Assembly (NCBI GenBank): GCA_031284195.1 | Contig: JAITAI010000297.1 | Coordinates: 1-22,393 of the forward strand | Direction of reading: 5' to 3' | Origin: Treponema sp. | Lineage (GTDB): Bacteria; Spirochaetota; Spirochaetia; Treponematales; Breznakiellaceae | DNA: 22,393 bases | Shown: in pieces, positions 1 through 7,597 of the stretch | Layout of the letters: each line of letters starts with the position of its first letter | How positions within the stretch are numbered: the first letter of the stretch is position 1 | Made by a program: the position numbers and the translations under genes | The notes under the pieces: generated by a model | Databases searched by the model: none | Seen by the model: only the letters and a program-made list of their open reading frames with translations | Told to the model about the DNA's origin: nothing

Positions 1-424
1 AGCTTGCCGTTGACGGTGAGGCAAGAAGCCTTCCCCCACTGGGTCAGCATAGGCAGGGCTATGTGCGGTGATAACCGGCAGTCTGGATGAAGTCATCCAG
101 AATTTTAGGGATTGGTTTCTTGTCCGGCTGCCGGTAAGGGAAGTCTGCTTTTTGGGCAATGCCAGGTTTTGTTGCAAAGGTAACCTTCTGTAATCCTCCG
201 TTCCCTCTACCAGAAGAGGTTATGGGGCTTAGGTTTTTATTGTGAGGCATCTCCTCTTGGGGATACAAATTATGAGAAATGTACGATATTGACACAAAAC
301 GTAGTTTTGGTTAAACTACATACACGAGGCCTTTTAAATAGGTCATTTCGCAAGTAACTGAAGCCGTCTTTCAAAAAAGCAATTGAAAGGGGGTTCAAAT
401 GTAGGTGATTGAGGAGCATTTTCA
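1..424. other. Intergenic region left of rpmF
   Basis: No gene is convincing here. The first 90 bases are open in frame 1 and end in TGA at 88-90, which could be the tail of an upstream gene, but the peptide is too short to recognise. A 78-codon minus-strand ORF (295-59) starts with GTG, has no ribosome binding site and resembles nothing known to me. The right part holds the rpmF promoter and a roughly 100-nt leader. That leader contains a small hairpin, CTTTCAA (368-374) pairing with TTGAAAG (383-389), just before the Shine-Dalgarno. Confidence 0.5.
289..317 (+). promoter_or_regulatory. Probable sigma-70-type promoter of rpmF-acpP-rnc
   Basis: A perfect TTGACA -35 box lies at 289-294, followed by a 17-nt spacer and TAAACT (4 of 6 consensus positions) at 312-317. 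Transcription would start near 324, giving a leader of about 100 nt before rpmF. No other equally good promoter is visible before acpP or rnc, so this one probably drives the cluster. Confidence 0.6.
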
Positions 425-613
425 ATGGCTGTACCTAGATTTAAAACGTCGAAGGCGAGGACCCGCCGTCGGCAGTCGATTAATATGAAGCTTACCGCCC
501 CTACCTTGGTTGAATGTAGTACCTGTGGAAACATGGTCTTACTGCACCGGGTATGTCCAAAATGCGGTTTTTATCGGGGTAAACAGGTGATCCTTCCAGA
601 ATCGAAAGCATAA
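425..613 (+). CDS. rpmF: 50S ribosomal protein L32
   Basis: A 62-residue structural protein of the large ribosomal subunit. The N-terminus (MAVPRFKTSKARTRRRQ) is the family signature: a conserved MAVP start followed by a basic stretch that binds 23S rRNA. Four cysteines, C31/C34 and C44/C47, form the zinc-ribbon version of L32. Length is normal for the family. The start is supported by GAGGAG eight bases upstream. It is the first gene of a co-directional run with acpP and rnc; rpmF next to acyl carrier and lipid genes is a widespread bacterial arrangement. A good promoter lies at 289-317. I see nothing abnormal. Confidence 0.97.
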   Translation: MAVPRFKTSKARTRRRQSINMKLTAPTLVECSTCGNMVLLHRVCPKCGFYRGKQVILPESKA

Positions 614-790
614 GAGGGGTTCTGGTACCATCGTAAGTTGGACCAGAGGTTCCTTAAACAGAATCTATTAAAAACCGTTCAAGCAGGTAATCTGTAAGGG
701 TTTTTACCAGTAATGAGAGGCTTTTTCAAAAGGTCAGATTTTGAAAAAGATTTATTATTATTTTTATTTAGGAGAAGAGGGATATTTCAG

Positions 791-1027
791 ATGGATCCAT
801 TGTTTGATAAGATAAAAGCGCTGATTGCGGAGAAATTGGAGATTGATGCAGAGAAGATCACCATGGACGCCTCCTTCCGTCAGGATCTGGGAGCAGACAG
901 TCTCGATACCTATGAGTTAGTCTATGCCATTGAAGAGCTCATAGGTATTCAGATTCCCGACGAAAAGGCCAATGAATTTGAAACGGTCCGGGATGCCTAT
1001 GATTATATTAAATCTCAGCAGCAGTAG
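791..1027 (+). CDS. acpP: Acyl carrier protein
   Basis: A 78-residue cytosolic carrier of growing acyl chains in type II fatty-acid synthesis. The GADSLD motif places the 4'-phosphopantetheine attachment site at Ser37, equivalent to Ser36 of E. coli AcpP. The protein is acidic and has the helix pattern of the family, ending near the usual length. The same frame is open upstream to an ATG at 713. I chose the ATG at 791 because the protein then has standard ACP length and a purine-rich AGAGGG lies about nine bases before it; the upstream residues look unlike ACP. It sits between rpmF and rnc, probably in one transcript. No fab genes are present in the window. Confidence 0.95.
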   Translation: MDPLFDKIKALIAEKLEIDAEKITMDASFRQDLGADSLDTYELVYAIEELIGIQIPDEKANEFETVRDAYDYIKSQQQ

Positions 1028-1040
1028 CCCTGGGTGATCT

Positions 1041-1073
1041 CTGAGGACTCCTAGGGAACTGCCGAGTCCTTAG
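1041..1073 (+). other. Hairpin between acpP and rnc
   Basis: CTGAGGACTC (1041-1050) pairs with GAGTCCTTAG (1064-1073) over ten positions with one G-U pair and a 13-nt loop. No U-tract follows, so it does not look like an intrinsic terminator. A second, imperfect inverted repeat (GGAGGAAT against ATTCCTTCC) follows at 1082-1100. The position just before rnc fits a processing or autoregulatory site, which is inference. Confidence 0.5.
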
Positions 1074-1117
1074 GATCCTTTGGAGGAATCCATTCCTTCC
1101 AAGTGTAATACAGCATT

Positions 1118-1933
1118 ATGGATCGGTTCTCGATGAACATGATGACAGGCCAGTTTTATGGCGAACCATCACTTCAATCTTTTGGGGTATCTCGACGAGA
1201 GCTTCCTGAAATAGATGCAGGAAGAAAAAAAGTATTGACGGCATTTCAAAAGGTTCTGATGATCAAGTTCAAAAGTCTGGGGCTTTTGAATCTCGCCTTA
1301 ACCCATCGTTCGGTTTCCAATGAATCAGGTCATAAATGCAACAATGAACGGCTTGAGTTTCTCGGTGATGCCATCTTGGGCGCGGTAACTGCTGCCTTGC
1401 TTTATGAAAAATTAATCGATAGAAATGAAGGTGAATTGGCAAAGATCAAGTCTGTGGTGGTTTCTGAGGATATCCTTTCCGGAGTTGCCCGGGAATTGCA
1501 GATCGATACCCTCCTGTTATTGGGCCGCGGGGAAGACCTTTCTGGAGGAAGGACCAAAAAGGCCATCTTAGCGGATGCCTTGGAAGCCTTGATCGGTGCC
1601 TTGTACCTGGATTCTGGGTATAAGGTGGTTCATACCTTTGTAAGCCGCCTTATGCTTCCTGAGATAAACCGGGTCTTGGATAACCGGCATTATCAGGACT
1701 ATAAATCGCTTTTACAAGAATTTACCCAGCGTTTACATAAGACGTATCCGGTTTACCACCTGTTAAAACGTTCAGGCCCTGAACATGATCGTTTTTTTTG
1801 GATGGAAGTATCGGTCAATGGACAGGTCTTTGGACCAGGGACCGGACGAAACAAAAAAAGCGCGGAACAGGAAGCCGCCAAAATCGCCTATGAGTATTTG
1901 GTTAACCAGGAGATGCACGACGAAACCCTTTGA
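1118..1933 (+). CDS. rnc: Ribonuclease III
   Basis: A 271-residue endonuclease that cleaves double-stranded RNA in rRNA maturation and mRNA decay. The catalytic signature NERLEFLGDA is at residues 76-85. Predicted metal-binding residues are E77, E80, D84, D153 and E156, whose spacing matches E. coli E38/E41/D45/D114/E117. A double-stranded-RNA-binding domain follows from about residue 190, with the typical GPGTGRNKKSAEQEAA region near the end. The N-terminus is about 39 residues longer than in E. coli. A stop (TAA, 1106-1108) lies in frame just upstream, so the start is at or after 1118; no good Shine-Dalgarno precedes it, and GGAGG is about 30 bases away. It converges on argS. Confidence 0.96.
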   Translation: MDRFSMNMMTGQFYGEPSLQSFGVSRRELPEIDAGRKKVLTAFQKVLMIKFKSLGLLNLALTHRSVSNESGHKCNNERLEFLGDAILGAVTAALLYEKLIDRNEGELAKIKSVVVSEDILSGVARELQIDTLLLLGRGEDLSGGRTKKAILADALEALIGALYLDSGYKVVHTFVSRLMLPEINRVLDNRHYQDYKSLLQEFTQRLHKTYPVYHLLKRSGPEHDRFFWMEVSVNGQVFGPGTGRNKKSAEQEAAKIAYEYLVNQEMHDETL

Positions 1934-1975
1934 CCCAAGGCCAATGAGCCGCTCCACACGAGGAGCTACGGCATG

Positions 1976-2010
1976 GGTAAGATTAAGAGACCCAAACCCT
2001 TAGTCTTACC
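1976..2010. terminator. Inverted repeat between convergent rnc and argS
   Basis: GGTAAGATTAAG (1976-1987) pairs with CTTAGTCTTACC (1999-2010): twelve pairs, one of them G-T, around an 11-nt loop. It fills the short gap between two convergent genes, where a bidirectional terminator is expected. Neither strand shows a clear U-tract after the stem, so the terminator role is inferred from position and stem strength only. Confidence 0.45.
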
Positions 2011-2019
2011 AGAGCCGGT

Positions 2020-3783
2020 TTACATCATTTCCAAGAAAGGGATGCCGATCAGATACAGGGCATCCCGAAGCACCCGAAGCACCCCTTGGGAAAGACCAAG
2101 CCGGGTGACTGCTAGGTCGGGTGCGGCGCTGAGGATGGGGCAGTCGTGGTAGAAGCGGCTGAAGGCTTTGGAAAGTTCGTAGAGGTAAGTCGCCAATAAG
2201 GAAGGGTCCATCCGTACTGCGGCTTCGGCCACTGCTTCGGGGTACGCGGCCAGGCTCTTCAAGAGTTCCCATTCAGCATCTTCAACAAGCAGGTCCGGCT
2301 TCAAGGTTCCGGTTTCTTCTCCCCCTTGCGTGCGTTGTGCATGTTTATACAGTAACGAAGAAATCCGGGCCCCCATGTACTGCAAGTAGGGACCGGTATT
2401 GCCGTTAAAAGCCAGGGATTCCTGAGGCTTAAAGAGCATATCCTTCAGCGGAGATACCTGGAGGAGGTAATAGTGCAGTGCCCCCAGGGCAATCTTTTCC
2501 GCAGTGGCTGCAGCGTCTCCCAAGATTTCCTCTCGATCCTTATCCCGGATTTCCTTGAGGGCCAGGTCTTTGAGCCGGTCTAACAGGTCATCTGCATCTA
2601 CCACGGTACCTTCCCGGCTCTTCATCTTACCCTCCGGGAGATGTACCATGCCATACGAAAGGTGGTAGAGATTTTTCACCCACTCAAACCTGAATTTTTC
2701 TAGGATACTAAAAAGCACCTTGAAATGGTACTGCTGTTCAGAACCGACCACATAGACCAGGCGATCAAAAGGCCAGTCCTGATGCCGGGAAATCGCGGTA
2801 CCGATATCTTGGGTGATGTACAGGGAGGTTCCGTCTTTACGGAGGAGCACTTTTTTGTCAAGCTGTTCTGCCGTTAAATCCACCCAGACCGCACCATCAG
2901 CTTCCTTGTAGAAAAGGCCCTGTTCCAAGCCCTTAAGGACCTGGGCTTTTCCCTTAAGATAAGTTTGACTTTCAAAGTAATACTGGTCAAAGGATATCCC
3001 AGTACGCCGGTAGGTTTCCTTGATACCTTCCACTGCCCACCGGTTCATCAAGGTCCACAGCTCCACGGTTTCCGGATCACCGGCCTCCCATTGACGGAGC
3101 AGGTCCTGGGCTCGGCCTTCGGCCTGGGGATCTTCATGGCTCATCTGGTGAAATCTCACGTACCAGTTCCCTACAAAGTGATCGCTTTTGATCCCCTCCG
3201 ATACAGGGGTTGTACCCTGCCCTGCTTCTTTATAGGCAAGCATGGACTTGCAGATATGAACCCCCCGGTCGTTGATGATACAGACCTTCCGCACCTTAGC
3301 ACCGCAGGCAGCGAGGATCCGGGAGATACTCTCCCCCAGGATATCGTTGCGGAGATGCCCTAAATGAAGGGGCTTATTGGTATTAGGGCTTGAAAATTCC
3401 ACCATGATCCGGGAACCTTTGAGGATTTCGGGTCTGCCATAAGGAAGGGTCTCATCCAAAATGTGGGTAAATAAGCTCTGTGCAAACTTTCCCCGGTGGA
3501 GGTGCACATTCATGTAAGGACCTTCGGCGCTATAGCGGTCTCCAGGCTCACCCGTTCCCCCGGCATCCAGGACCCGCACCACTGCCTGAGCTATCTGGAG
3601 AGGACTTTTTCTGAGCATTTTAGCAAAGGGAAACATGGGAAAACCCAGGTCCCCTAGTTCCGGGTGTGGGGGAACTTCCGCGATCACCTGGGATGGGTCG
3701 ATACATTCCTGAACCGATTGGGGCAAGAGGGTATTTAAAGCCTCGGCAATCCGGGCTTTCCAGGATTCTTTATAGATAAACAT
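2020..3783 (-). CDS. argS: Arginyl-tRNA synthetase
   Basis: A 587-residue class I synthetase that charges tRNA-Arg with arginine in the cytosol. The HIGH-type signature is HLGH at residues 140-143 within the ArgS-typical SSPNTNKPLHLGH block. The KMSKS-type loop reads KMKSREG at about 386-392, a usual degenerate form for this enzyme. An N-terminal additional domain occupies about residues 1-110, and an all-helical DALR anticodon-binding domain follows from about 460 to the end. Length is normal. The start is supported by AAGGAA about eight bases upstream. It is the last gene of the minus-strand operon and lies ten bases after the pgeF stop, so it is probably co-transcribed. Confidence 0.97.
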   Translation of the reverse strand: MFIYKESWKARIAEALNTLLPQSVQECIDPSQVIAEVPPHPELGDLGFPMFPFAKMLRKSPLQIAQAVVRVLDAGGTGEPGDRYSAEGPYMNVHLHRGKFAQSLFTHILDETLPYGRPEILKGSRIMVEFSSPNTNKPLHLGHLRNDILGESISRILAACGAKVRKVCIINDRGVHICKSMLAYKEAGQGTTPVSEGIKSDHFVGNWYVRFHQMSHEDPQAEGRAQDLLRQWEAGDPETVELWTLMNRWAVEGIKETYRRTGISFDQYYFESQTYLKGKAQVLKGLEQGLFYKEADGAVWVDLTAEQLDKKVLLRKDGTSLYITQDIGTAISRHQDWPFDRLVYVVGSEQQYHFKVLFSILEKFRFEWVKNLYHLSYGMVHLPEGKMKSREGTVVDADDLLDRLKDLALKEIRDKDREEILGDAAATAEKIALGALHYYLLQVSPLKDMLFKPQESLAFNGNTGPYLQYMGARISSLLYKHAQRTQGGEETGTLKPDLLVEDAEWELLKSLAAYPEAVAEAAVRMDPSLLATYLYELSKAFSRFYHDCPILSAAPDLAVTRLGLSQGVLRVLRDALYLIGIPFLEMM

Positions 3784-3793
3784 AGGTAGTTCC

Positions 3794-4669
3794 TTAAAAA
3801 CAGACTTGTGGATGAAAGGCCCCTACCAGGGCCGCCATAGCGGTGTAGGAAGGGCCTTCCCGCCGGAAAGATCCCAGTCGTTCATCCGTGAAGGTACAGT
3901 CCCTGCACAAGGCAATATGCCGTACCCCTGCATTAACCAGCATCCGAACATTGGCTGCCTGGAGATCCAAGGCGCCTCTCTTGACCACCGGCCCCAAAGG
4001 ATAGGCCCCCTCAGGACCGCCGAACTCCTGATCAAAGGCTCGGGCCCGTTCTGCATCAACCCGGTAACAACAGGAACCGATACAGGGCCCCAGAACCGCT
4101 GCCACTGCTTCAGGCCGGGTATGCCAACGGGCTTCCATGAGCTGAAGCGCTTTGAGGGCTATACCCGTTCCCTTCCACCCGGAATGTACCAGCCCGAAAC
4201 CACCGTTTTCAGTATCGTATAAATACACCGGTAAACAATCCGCTACTGTTACGGCAAGACACGCCTGCGGGTCTCGGCTTATCATACCGTCTGCTTGAGG
4301 CCCTTCACGGGGACTTTCCGGTTCAAGCGCTAGCACCTCTCGGGAATGAACCTGAGTACAAGTAAAAACCTGCATCGGATCCAGTCCCAGGGATGTATAC
4401 AAGCGGTGCCGATGGAAGGACCCCTCGGGGACCCGAAGGCTCATCGTACCGGCGGCTCGGGAAGAAATCCCGCAGACTATACCCTTTCCCTGGAGTGTAA
4501 GGGCCACTCCATCCATGATAAAGGGGAACCAGGCCAGGGTTTCCCTTTCAAAGACAAGATGAAAAGGGTACAGATGAAATTCCTTTCCATCCTCATCGGC
4601 ACGCCCTTCCCCGTCTCCTGCCCCAGGGGAATCCAGATTATGCGGTGGTATTGTCCAGTTCAGTAACAT
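3794..4669 (-). CDS. pgeF: PgeF/YfiH-family laccase-domain protein
   Basis: A 291-residue member of the DUF152/laccase-domain family. Members act as purine nucleoside phosphorylase or deaminase-type enzymes; in E. coli, PgeF edits the peptidoglycan precursor UDP-MurNAc. Which activity applies here cannot be read from the sequence. The three metal ligands typical of the family are visible: H108 (TQVHS), C145 (ADCLPVY) and H162 (HSGWKGT). GPCIGSCCYRV and the C-terminal DCTFTDERLGSFRRE are also conserved. The first 35 or so residues lie outside the recognised domain, so a later start is possible. The ATG used overlaps the end of the upstream gene by 32 bases, which suggests translational coupling. 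No signal peptide; cytosolic. Confidence 0.9.
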   Translation of the reverse strand: MLLNWTIPPHNLDSPGAGDGEGRADEDGKEFHLYPFHLVFERETLAWFPFIMDGVALTLQGKGIVCGISSRAAGTMSLRVPEGSFHRHRLYTSLGLDPMQVFTCTQVHSREVLALEPESPREGPQADGMISRDPQACLAVTVADCLPVYLYDTENGGFGLVHSGWKGTGIALKALQLMEARWHTRPEAVAAVLGPCIGSCCYRVDAERARAFDQEFGGPEGAYPLGPVVKRGALDLQAANVRMLVNAGVRHIALCRDCTFTDERLGSFRREGPSYTAMAALVGAFHPQVCF

Positions 4670-6464
4670 CTATATCCGCCAATATCTGCAGGGTCTGATG
4701 CAATTTCTGTATGACCTCAACCACGCTTGTAATAAAAGTAGCCTCCTTTGGTTGAGATACGACCTGATTAGACTGCTCCCCTTTTAAAGGGCCTCCGGTA
4801 TTCCGTTCTATAAAACGGGACATATTTGCCAAAGCGGTGTATTGCCCATCCGGATCTTTACGAACGATCGCTTCTAAAATAGTAAGAAGTCCTTCAATGG
4901 AGGATTTTGTCCGGCTTATAATTTCTACTGCCTCGTTCGAAGCCTCTTCAAAGGCTACTTGCATTTTTCGCCGTTTGACGGAGACTGATACTTCATTACT
5001 TCCCTGGACATACCGTTTGCCATAGGCCCCTGAAGGAGAGAGATTATAATCAAATCCCTTGATAGTATCTTCTAATTTAATCAGCGTGTTATAATGTTCC
5101 GTAAAGGCAGTGCGGTGTTCCCGTTTGTAAAAATCTCCGTTCAACAGAATATCCCGCAATACCCCGTTAATTTCGGTTATAAACACCACGGTATAAAAGG
5201 TTAATAAAAAAGAAAGGCTAAAAATACCCTGTACAGGCATACCATCCGGATTGGATTCAGACTCAGCATATTCGAGGATCCGCAAATTTTTACCTCGCAA
5301 AAAGTAGGTAAAAGATTCAAATAGCTTCTGCCGATGACGATCCTGTTGGAAACTCCCAAATTGTTCATCAATATGCTTCTTCCAATAATCTTGGAATACC
5401 ACAAACCAGTCCTCACCGCCGGATATGGCCTGGGGTTCCAGGGTTATATCCAGACTGGCACAGCGGAGTATGAGGGTCAGGGGAATCTGCCGGTTAAAGT
5501 CCCGGATAGCCGCCAGGGAATCTTCAGCTTTTACCAGAATATTCTGTAGTTCCACTGCATCATATTCCTGCTCGTTGAGGATAAAAACAAATAAGGATTC
5601 TATCAGCGCCATAGAGGGCGGCTCTTTAAAGGAATATAAAATATTATTCAAGGTAAGTAACTGATCCTGGACCACTTTAACAGAACAGATTGAACCGTCC
5701 ACAGAAGGTTCAAATTCAAAGGCCAAGAGAAGCCTATCGTACAGAAAACTCGCCAATTCCTTGAGGCAATATAACGAACGGGCATTAGCATACATAGCCT
5801 CCCGCTGCTCTGCGGTAATTTCAACCAGGATTTTCTCCATTTCGTGAAAGGCCAATTGCTGCCATTCTATTTCGCTGGCATCAGGATACTCTTCGCTGAT
5901 GCGTTGGGGAACCGTTTGGGTTTGCAACTGGCAATGTATATCTTCCATTTCCAAGGAAACCAGGAAGGCATAAAAAGCCCCTTTATCCCGGTGTACGCTG
6001 GAATCCAGCGCAGTATAAAAAAAACGGGCTCCATTTTTTAAGTCCGTCAGAGCCTTATGAAAAAGGGGAAGCAACCAATTCCGTTTATAGTTAAAGGCGT
6101 CTGGAAATCGGCTCGCTATTTCTTTGCCTAAATTGACTATTCGGTTTTCTTCAAATGCCTTTATCGAGGTGATGCTTTTAAAGAGACTCAAGATGAAAAA
6201 CCATATATGCCGATACCAAGGCAGGCGGTTGAATTGGTCTTCAATCGTTGTGGACGTGGCTTTTGGATTACCCTGGAGACTATCCTCATATAAGGGCTCT
6301 TTTGAAAAGGTATATTTCTCTGAAATGCTCGCTAACAGGTTGTTCCGCTCCTCCACAGTCATTTCAGATACCAGCTGATGGAATGTCCTATCTTCTTCTC
6401 CCATATCTAGACTATACGTTGCAAAAGGATAGAGATCAACGGGCCTATAAGGGGGGATACCCAT
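4638..6464 (-). CDS. Spirochaete-type protein of unknown function (DUF5312-like)
   Basis: About 608 residues, mostly helical. I recognise the general type as a spirochaete-restricted family (probably DUF5312, from memory) with no known function. A conserved-looking N-terminal block, TFHQLVSEMTVEERNNLL, lies at about residues 27-44. A short hydrophobic patch, WYRHIWFFILSLF, lies near 83-96; it is too short and isolated to call a certain membrane helix. Three starts compete. ATG 6464 has AGGGG seven bases upstream and is used here. ATG 6404 sits six bases after a good promoter and would be leaderless. TTG 6596 has no Shine-Dalgarno. It is first in an operon with pgeF (32-base overlap) and argS. 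Confidence 0.8.
   Translation of the reverse strand: MGIPPYRPVDLYPFATYSLDMGEEDRTFHQLVSEMTVEERNNLLASISEKYTFSKEPLYEDSLQGNPKATSTTIEDQFNRLPWYRHIWFFILSLFKSITSIKAFEENRIVNLGKEIASRFPDAFNYKRNWLLPLFHKALTDLKNGARFFYTALDSSVHRDKGAFYAFLVSLEMEDIHCQLQTQTVPQRISEEYPDASEIEWQQLAFHEMEKILVEITAEQREAMYANARSLYCLKELASFLYDRLLLAFEFEPSVDGSICSVKVVQDQLLTLNNILYSFKEPPSMALIESLFVFILNEQEYDAVELQNILVKAEDSLAAIRDFNRQIPLTLILRCASLDITLEPQAISGGEDWFVVFQDYWKKHIDEQFGSFQQDRHRQKLFESFTYFLRGKNLRILEYAESESNPDGMPVQGIFSLSFLLTFYTVVFITEINGVLRDILLNGDFYKREHRTAFTEHYNTLIKLEDTIKGFDYNLSPSGAYGKRYVQGSNEVSVSVKRRKMQVAFEEASNEAVEIISRTKSSIEGLLTILEAIVRKDPDGQYTALANMSRFIERNTGGPLKGEQSNQVVSQPKEATFITSVVEVIQKLHQTLQILADIDVTELDNTTA
6411..6439 (-). promoter_or_regulatory. 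Candidate promoter inside the 5' end of the DUF5312-like gene
   Basis: On the minus strand TTGATC (6439-6434) is followed by a 17-nt spacer and TATAGT (6416-6411, five of six consensus). Transcription would begin at about 6404, exactly the ATG that starts MGEEDRTF. If this promoter is the real one, the mRNA is leaderless and the protein is 20 residues shorter than annotated. Confidence 0.4.
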
Positions 6465-6596
6465 AAAATAACCCCTGCCTTTGAAATTCCGGGGAGACAA
6501 CCCATCCGATGGTCCCGCATAGAGCAGATCCCGGTATGTACTTGCTAAAACGGCTGGTAAATCTTCCTTTGGGTTGGTCAGGTTTGTTTTGCCCAA

Positions 6597-7597
6597 AGGA
6601 TGGAGACCAGGTGCGGTGCAAAACGCCGTGTTCCACAGGATCCTGCGGCTTTCTATTGTCCAGTACCGGTAATCCAGGTCCTTTTCAGGTCTTTCCAGGC
6701 CACCTTTCCCTCAAGCCGATCCATATCCGTAACCCTCCTGGGGAATACCCTGGGGTAATTCCAGAAGGTTCCTCGGATTCCCCTCCGAATACCGCTCTGT
6801 CCTCAAAGTTTTACTTGGGTACACCCTTGTTACTGCCTACCATATCTTTCAACTTCCTGATCTTCCCGGTGGTTGCCGAGGGCCTCCACAGCCTCTGGAC
6901 TCTTTCCAAAGAATATATCGTATCCTGTTTAATACGTGCCAGGAACAAAGAAAACCCTGATCATCTGATTAAAAGGTACCATGTGGCGGGGCAGGAAGAG
7001 AAAAAAATGTCTCTTGAAACCGATGCGGCTGGATACTCAGGGTGGATCGGGGTGGTATTACTTTTGGGCCAGACCTATGGGCCGGTGTACCCTGCCGGGT
7101 CTCCCGGGCATGGGATCTCCACCTGCTCTATGCAGGATCCTGTTACAGAAATAGTGTTTGATACTTGAGGCGGTTTCAAAACTTCACTGTTGAAACCGCC
7201 TCACTTGGTTACCAAACATCAATACAAACGCCGCTTCACCCTTTAATGCATCCTATCTTGCACAAAATAAGTATCTATACTAGTATTCGGTTATGTTTGT
7301 TCATAAATATATTCATGGTTATCTGCAAGATATATGACCCTCCTTTTCTTGCACCTCAGGATTATGCTTTTATGGGTAGGGTAAACCAAGGAGACTGCCA
7401 CCCATGAGAAATGGGTACTGATTCATGGATTCAGAACTGAAGAGGATACACCGAAGAGGAGGATACAGTTTTTGATGCAGCGAAAAGGAAGCAGGAGCAA
7501 CCAGGGATAGCGCTAGAGAGTAGGATGCAGTATTATCGATAGAACTACATCGGTAAACCATAGTACAGAAACAATTTAACTAACGGAGGCATGCGTA
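6597..7597. other. Long intergenic region before ppdK
   Basis: About 1 kb with no gene I can support. A plus-strand ORF of 219 codons (6509-7168) is rich in Pro, Gly and Ser, overlaps the start of the divergent gene and has no ribosome binding site, so I treat it as chance. Structure is present: AAGAGA/TCTCTT at 6996-7015, a perfect 14-bp inverted repeat at 7166-7203, ACCCAT/ATGGGT at 7400-7416, and an imperfect direct repeat with a GAAGAGGATACA core at 7439-7450 and 7453-7467. The right part probably includes the ppdK promoter and leader, but no strong -35/-10 pair is evident. Confidence 0.45.
7166..7203. repeat. Perfect 14-bp inverted repeat
   Basis: TGAGGCGGTTTCAA (7166-7179) is exactly complementary to TTGAAACCGCCTCA (7190-7203), with a ten-base loop. 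No gene ends just before it and no U-run follows, so a terminator role is not obvious. It could be a REP-like dispersed palindrome or an operator upstream of ppdK. Confidence 0.7.

Noticed and set aside
1..90. Possible 3' end of an upstream gene (open frame 1 to TGA)
   Set aside because: Only 29 codons are visible and they match no family I know; chance is as likely.
59..295. 78-codon minus-strand ORF left of rpmF
   Set aside because: GTG start without a ribosome binding site, unrecognised peptide, and its start overlaps the rpmF promoter.
6509..7168. 219-codon plus-strand ORF in the gap before ppdK
   Set aside because: Low-complexity Pro/Gly/Ser content, no Shine-Dalgarno, start inside the divergent gene's 5' region and no domain; probably chance.
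7441..7520. SRP RNA, because of a GGAAGCAGGAGCAACC segment
   Set aside because: The surrounding conserved SRP Alu/S-domain bases are absent and the flanks do not pair.
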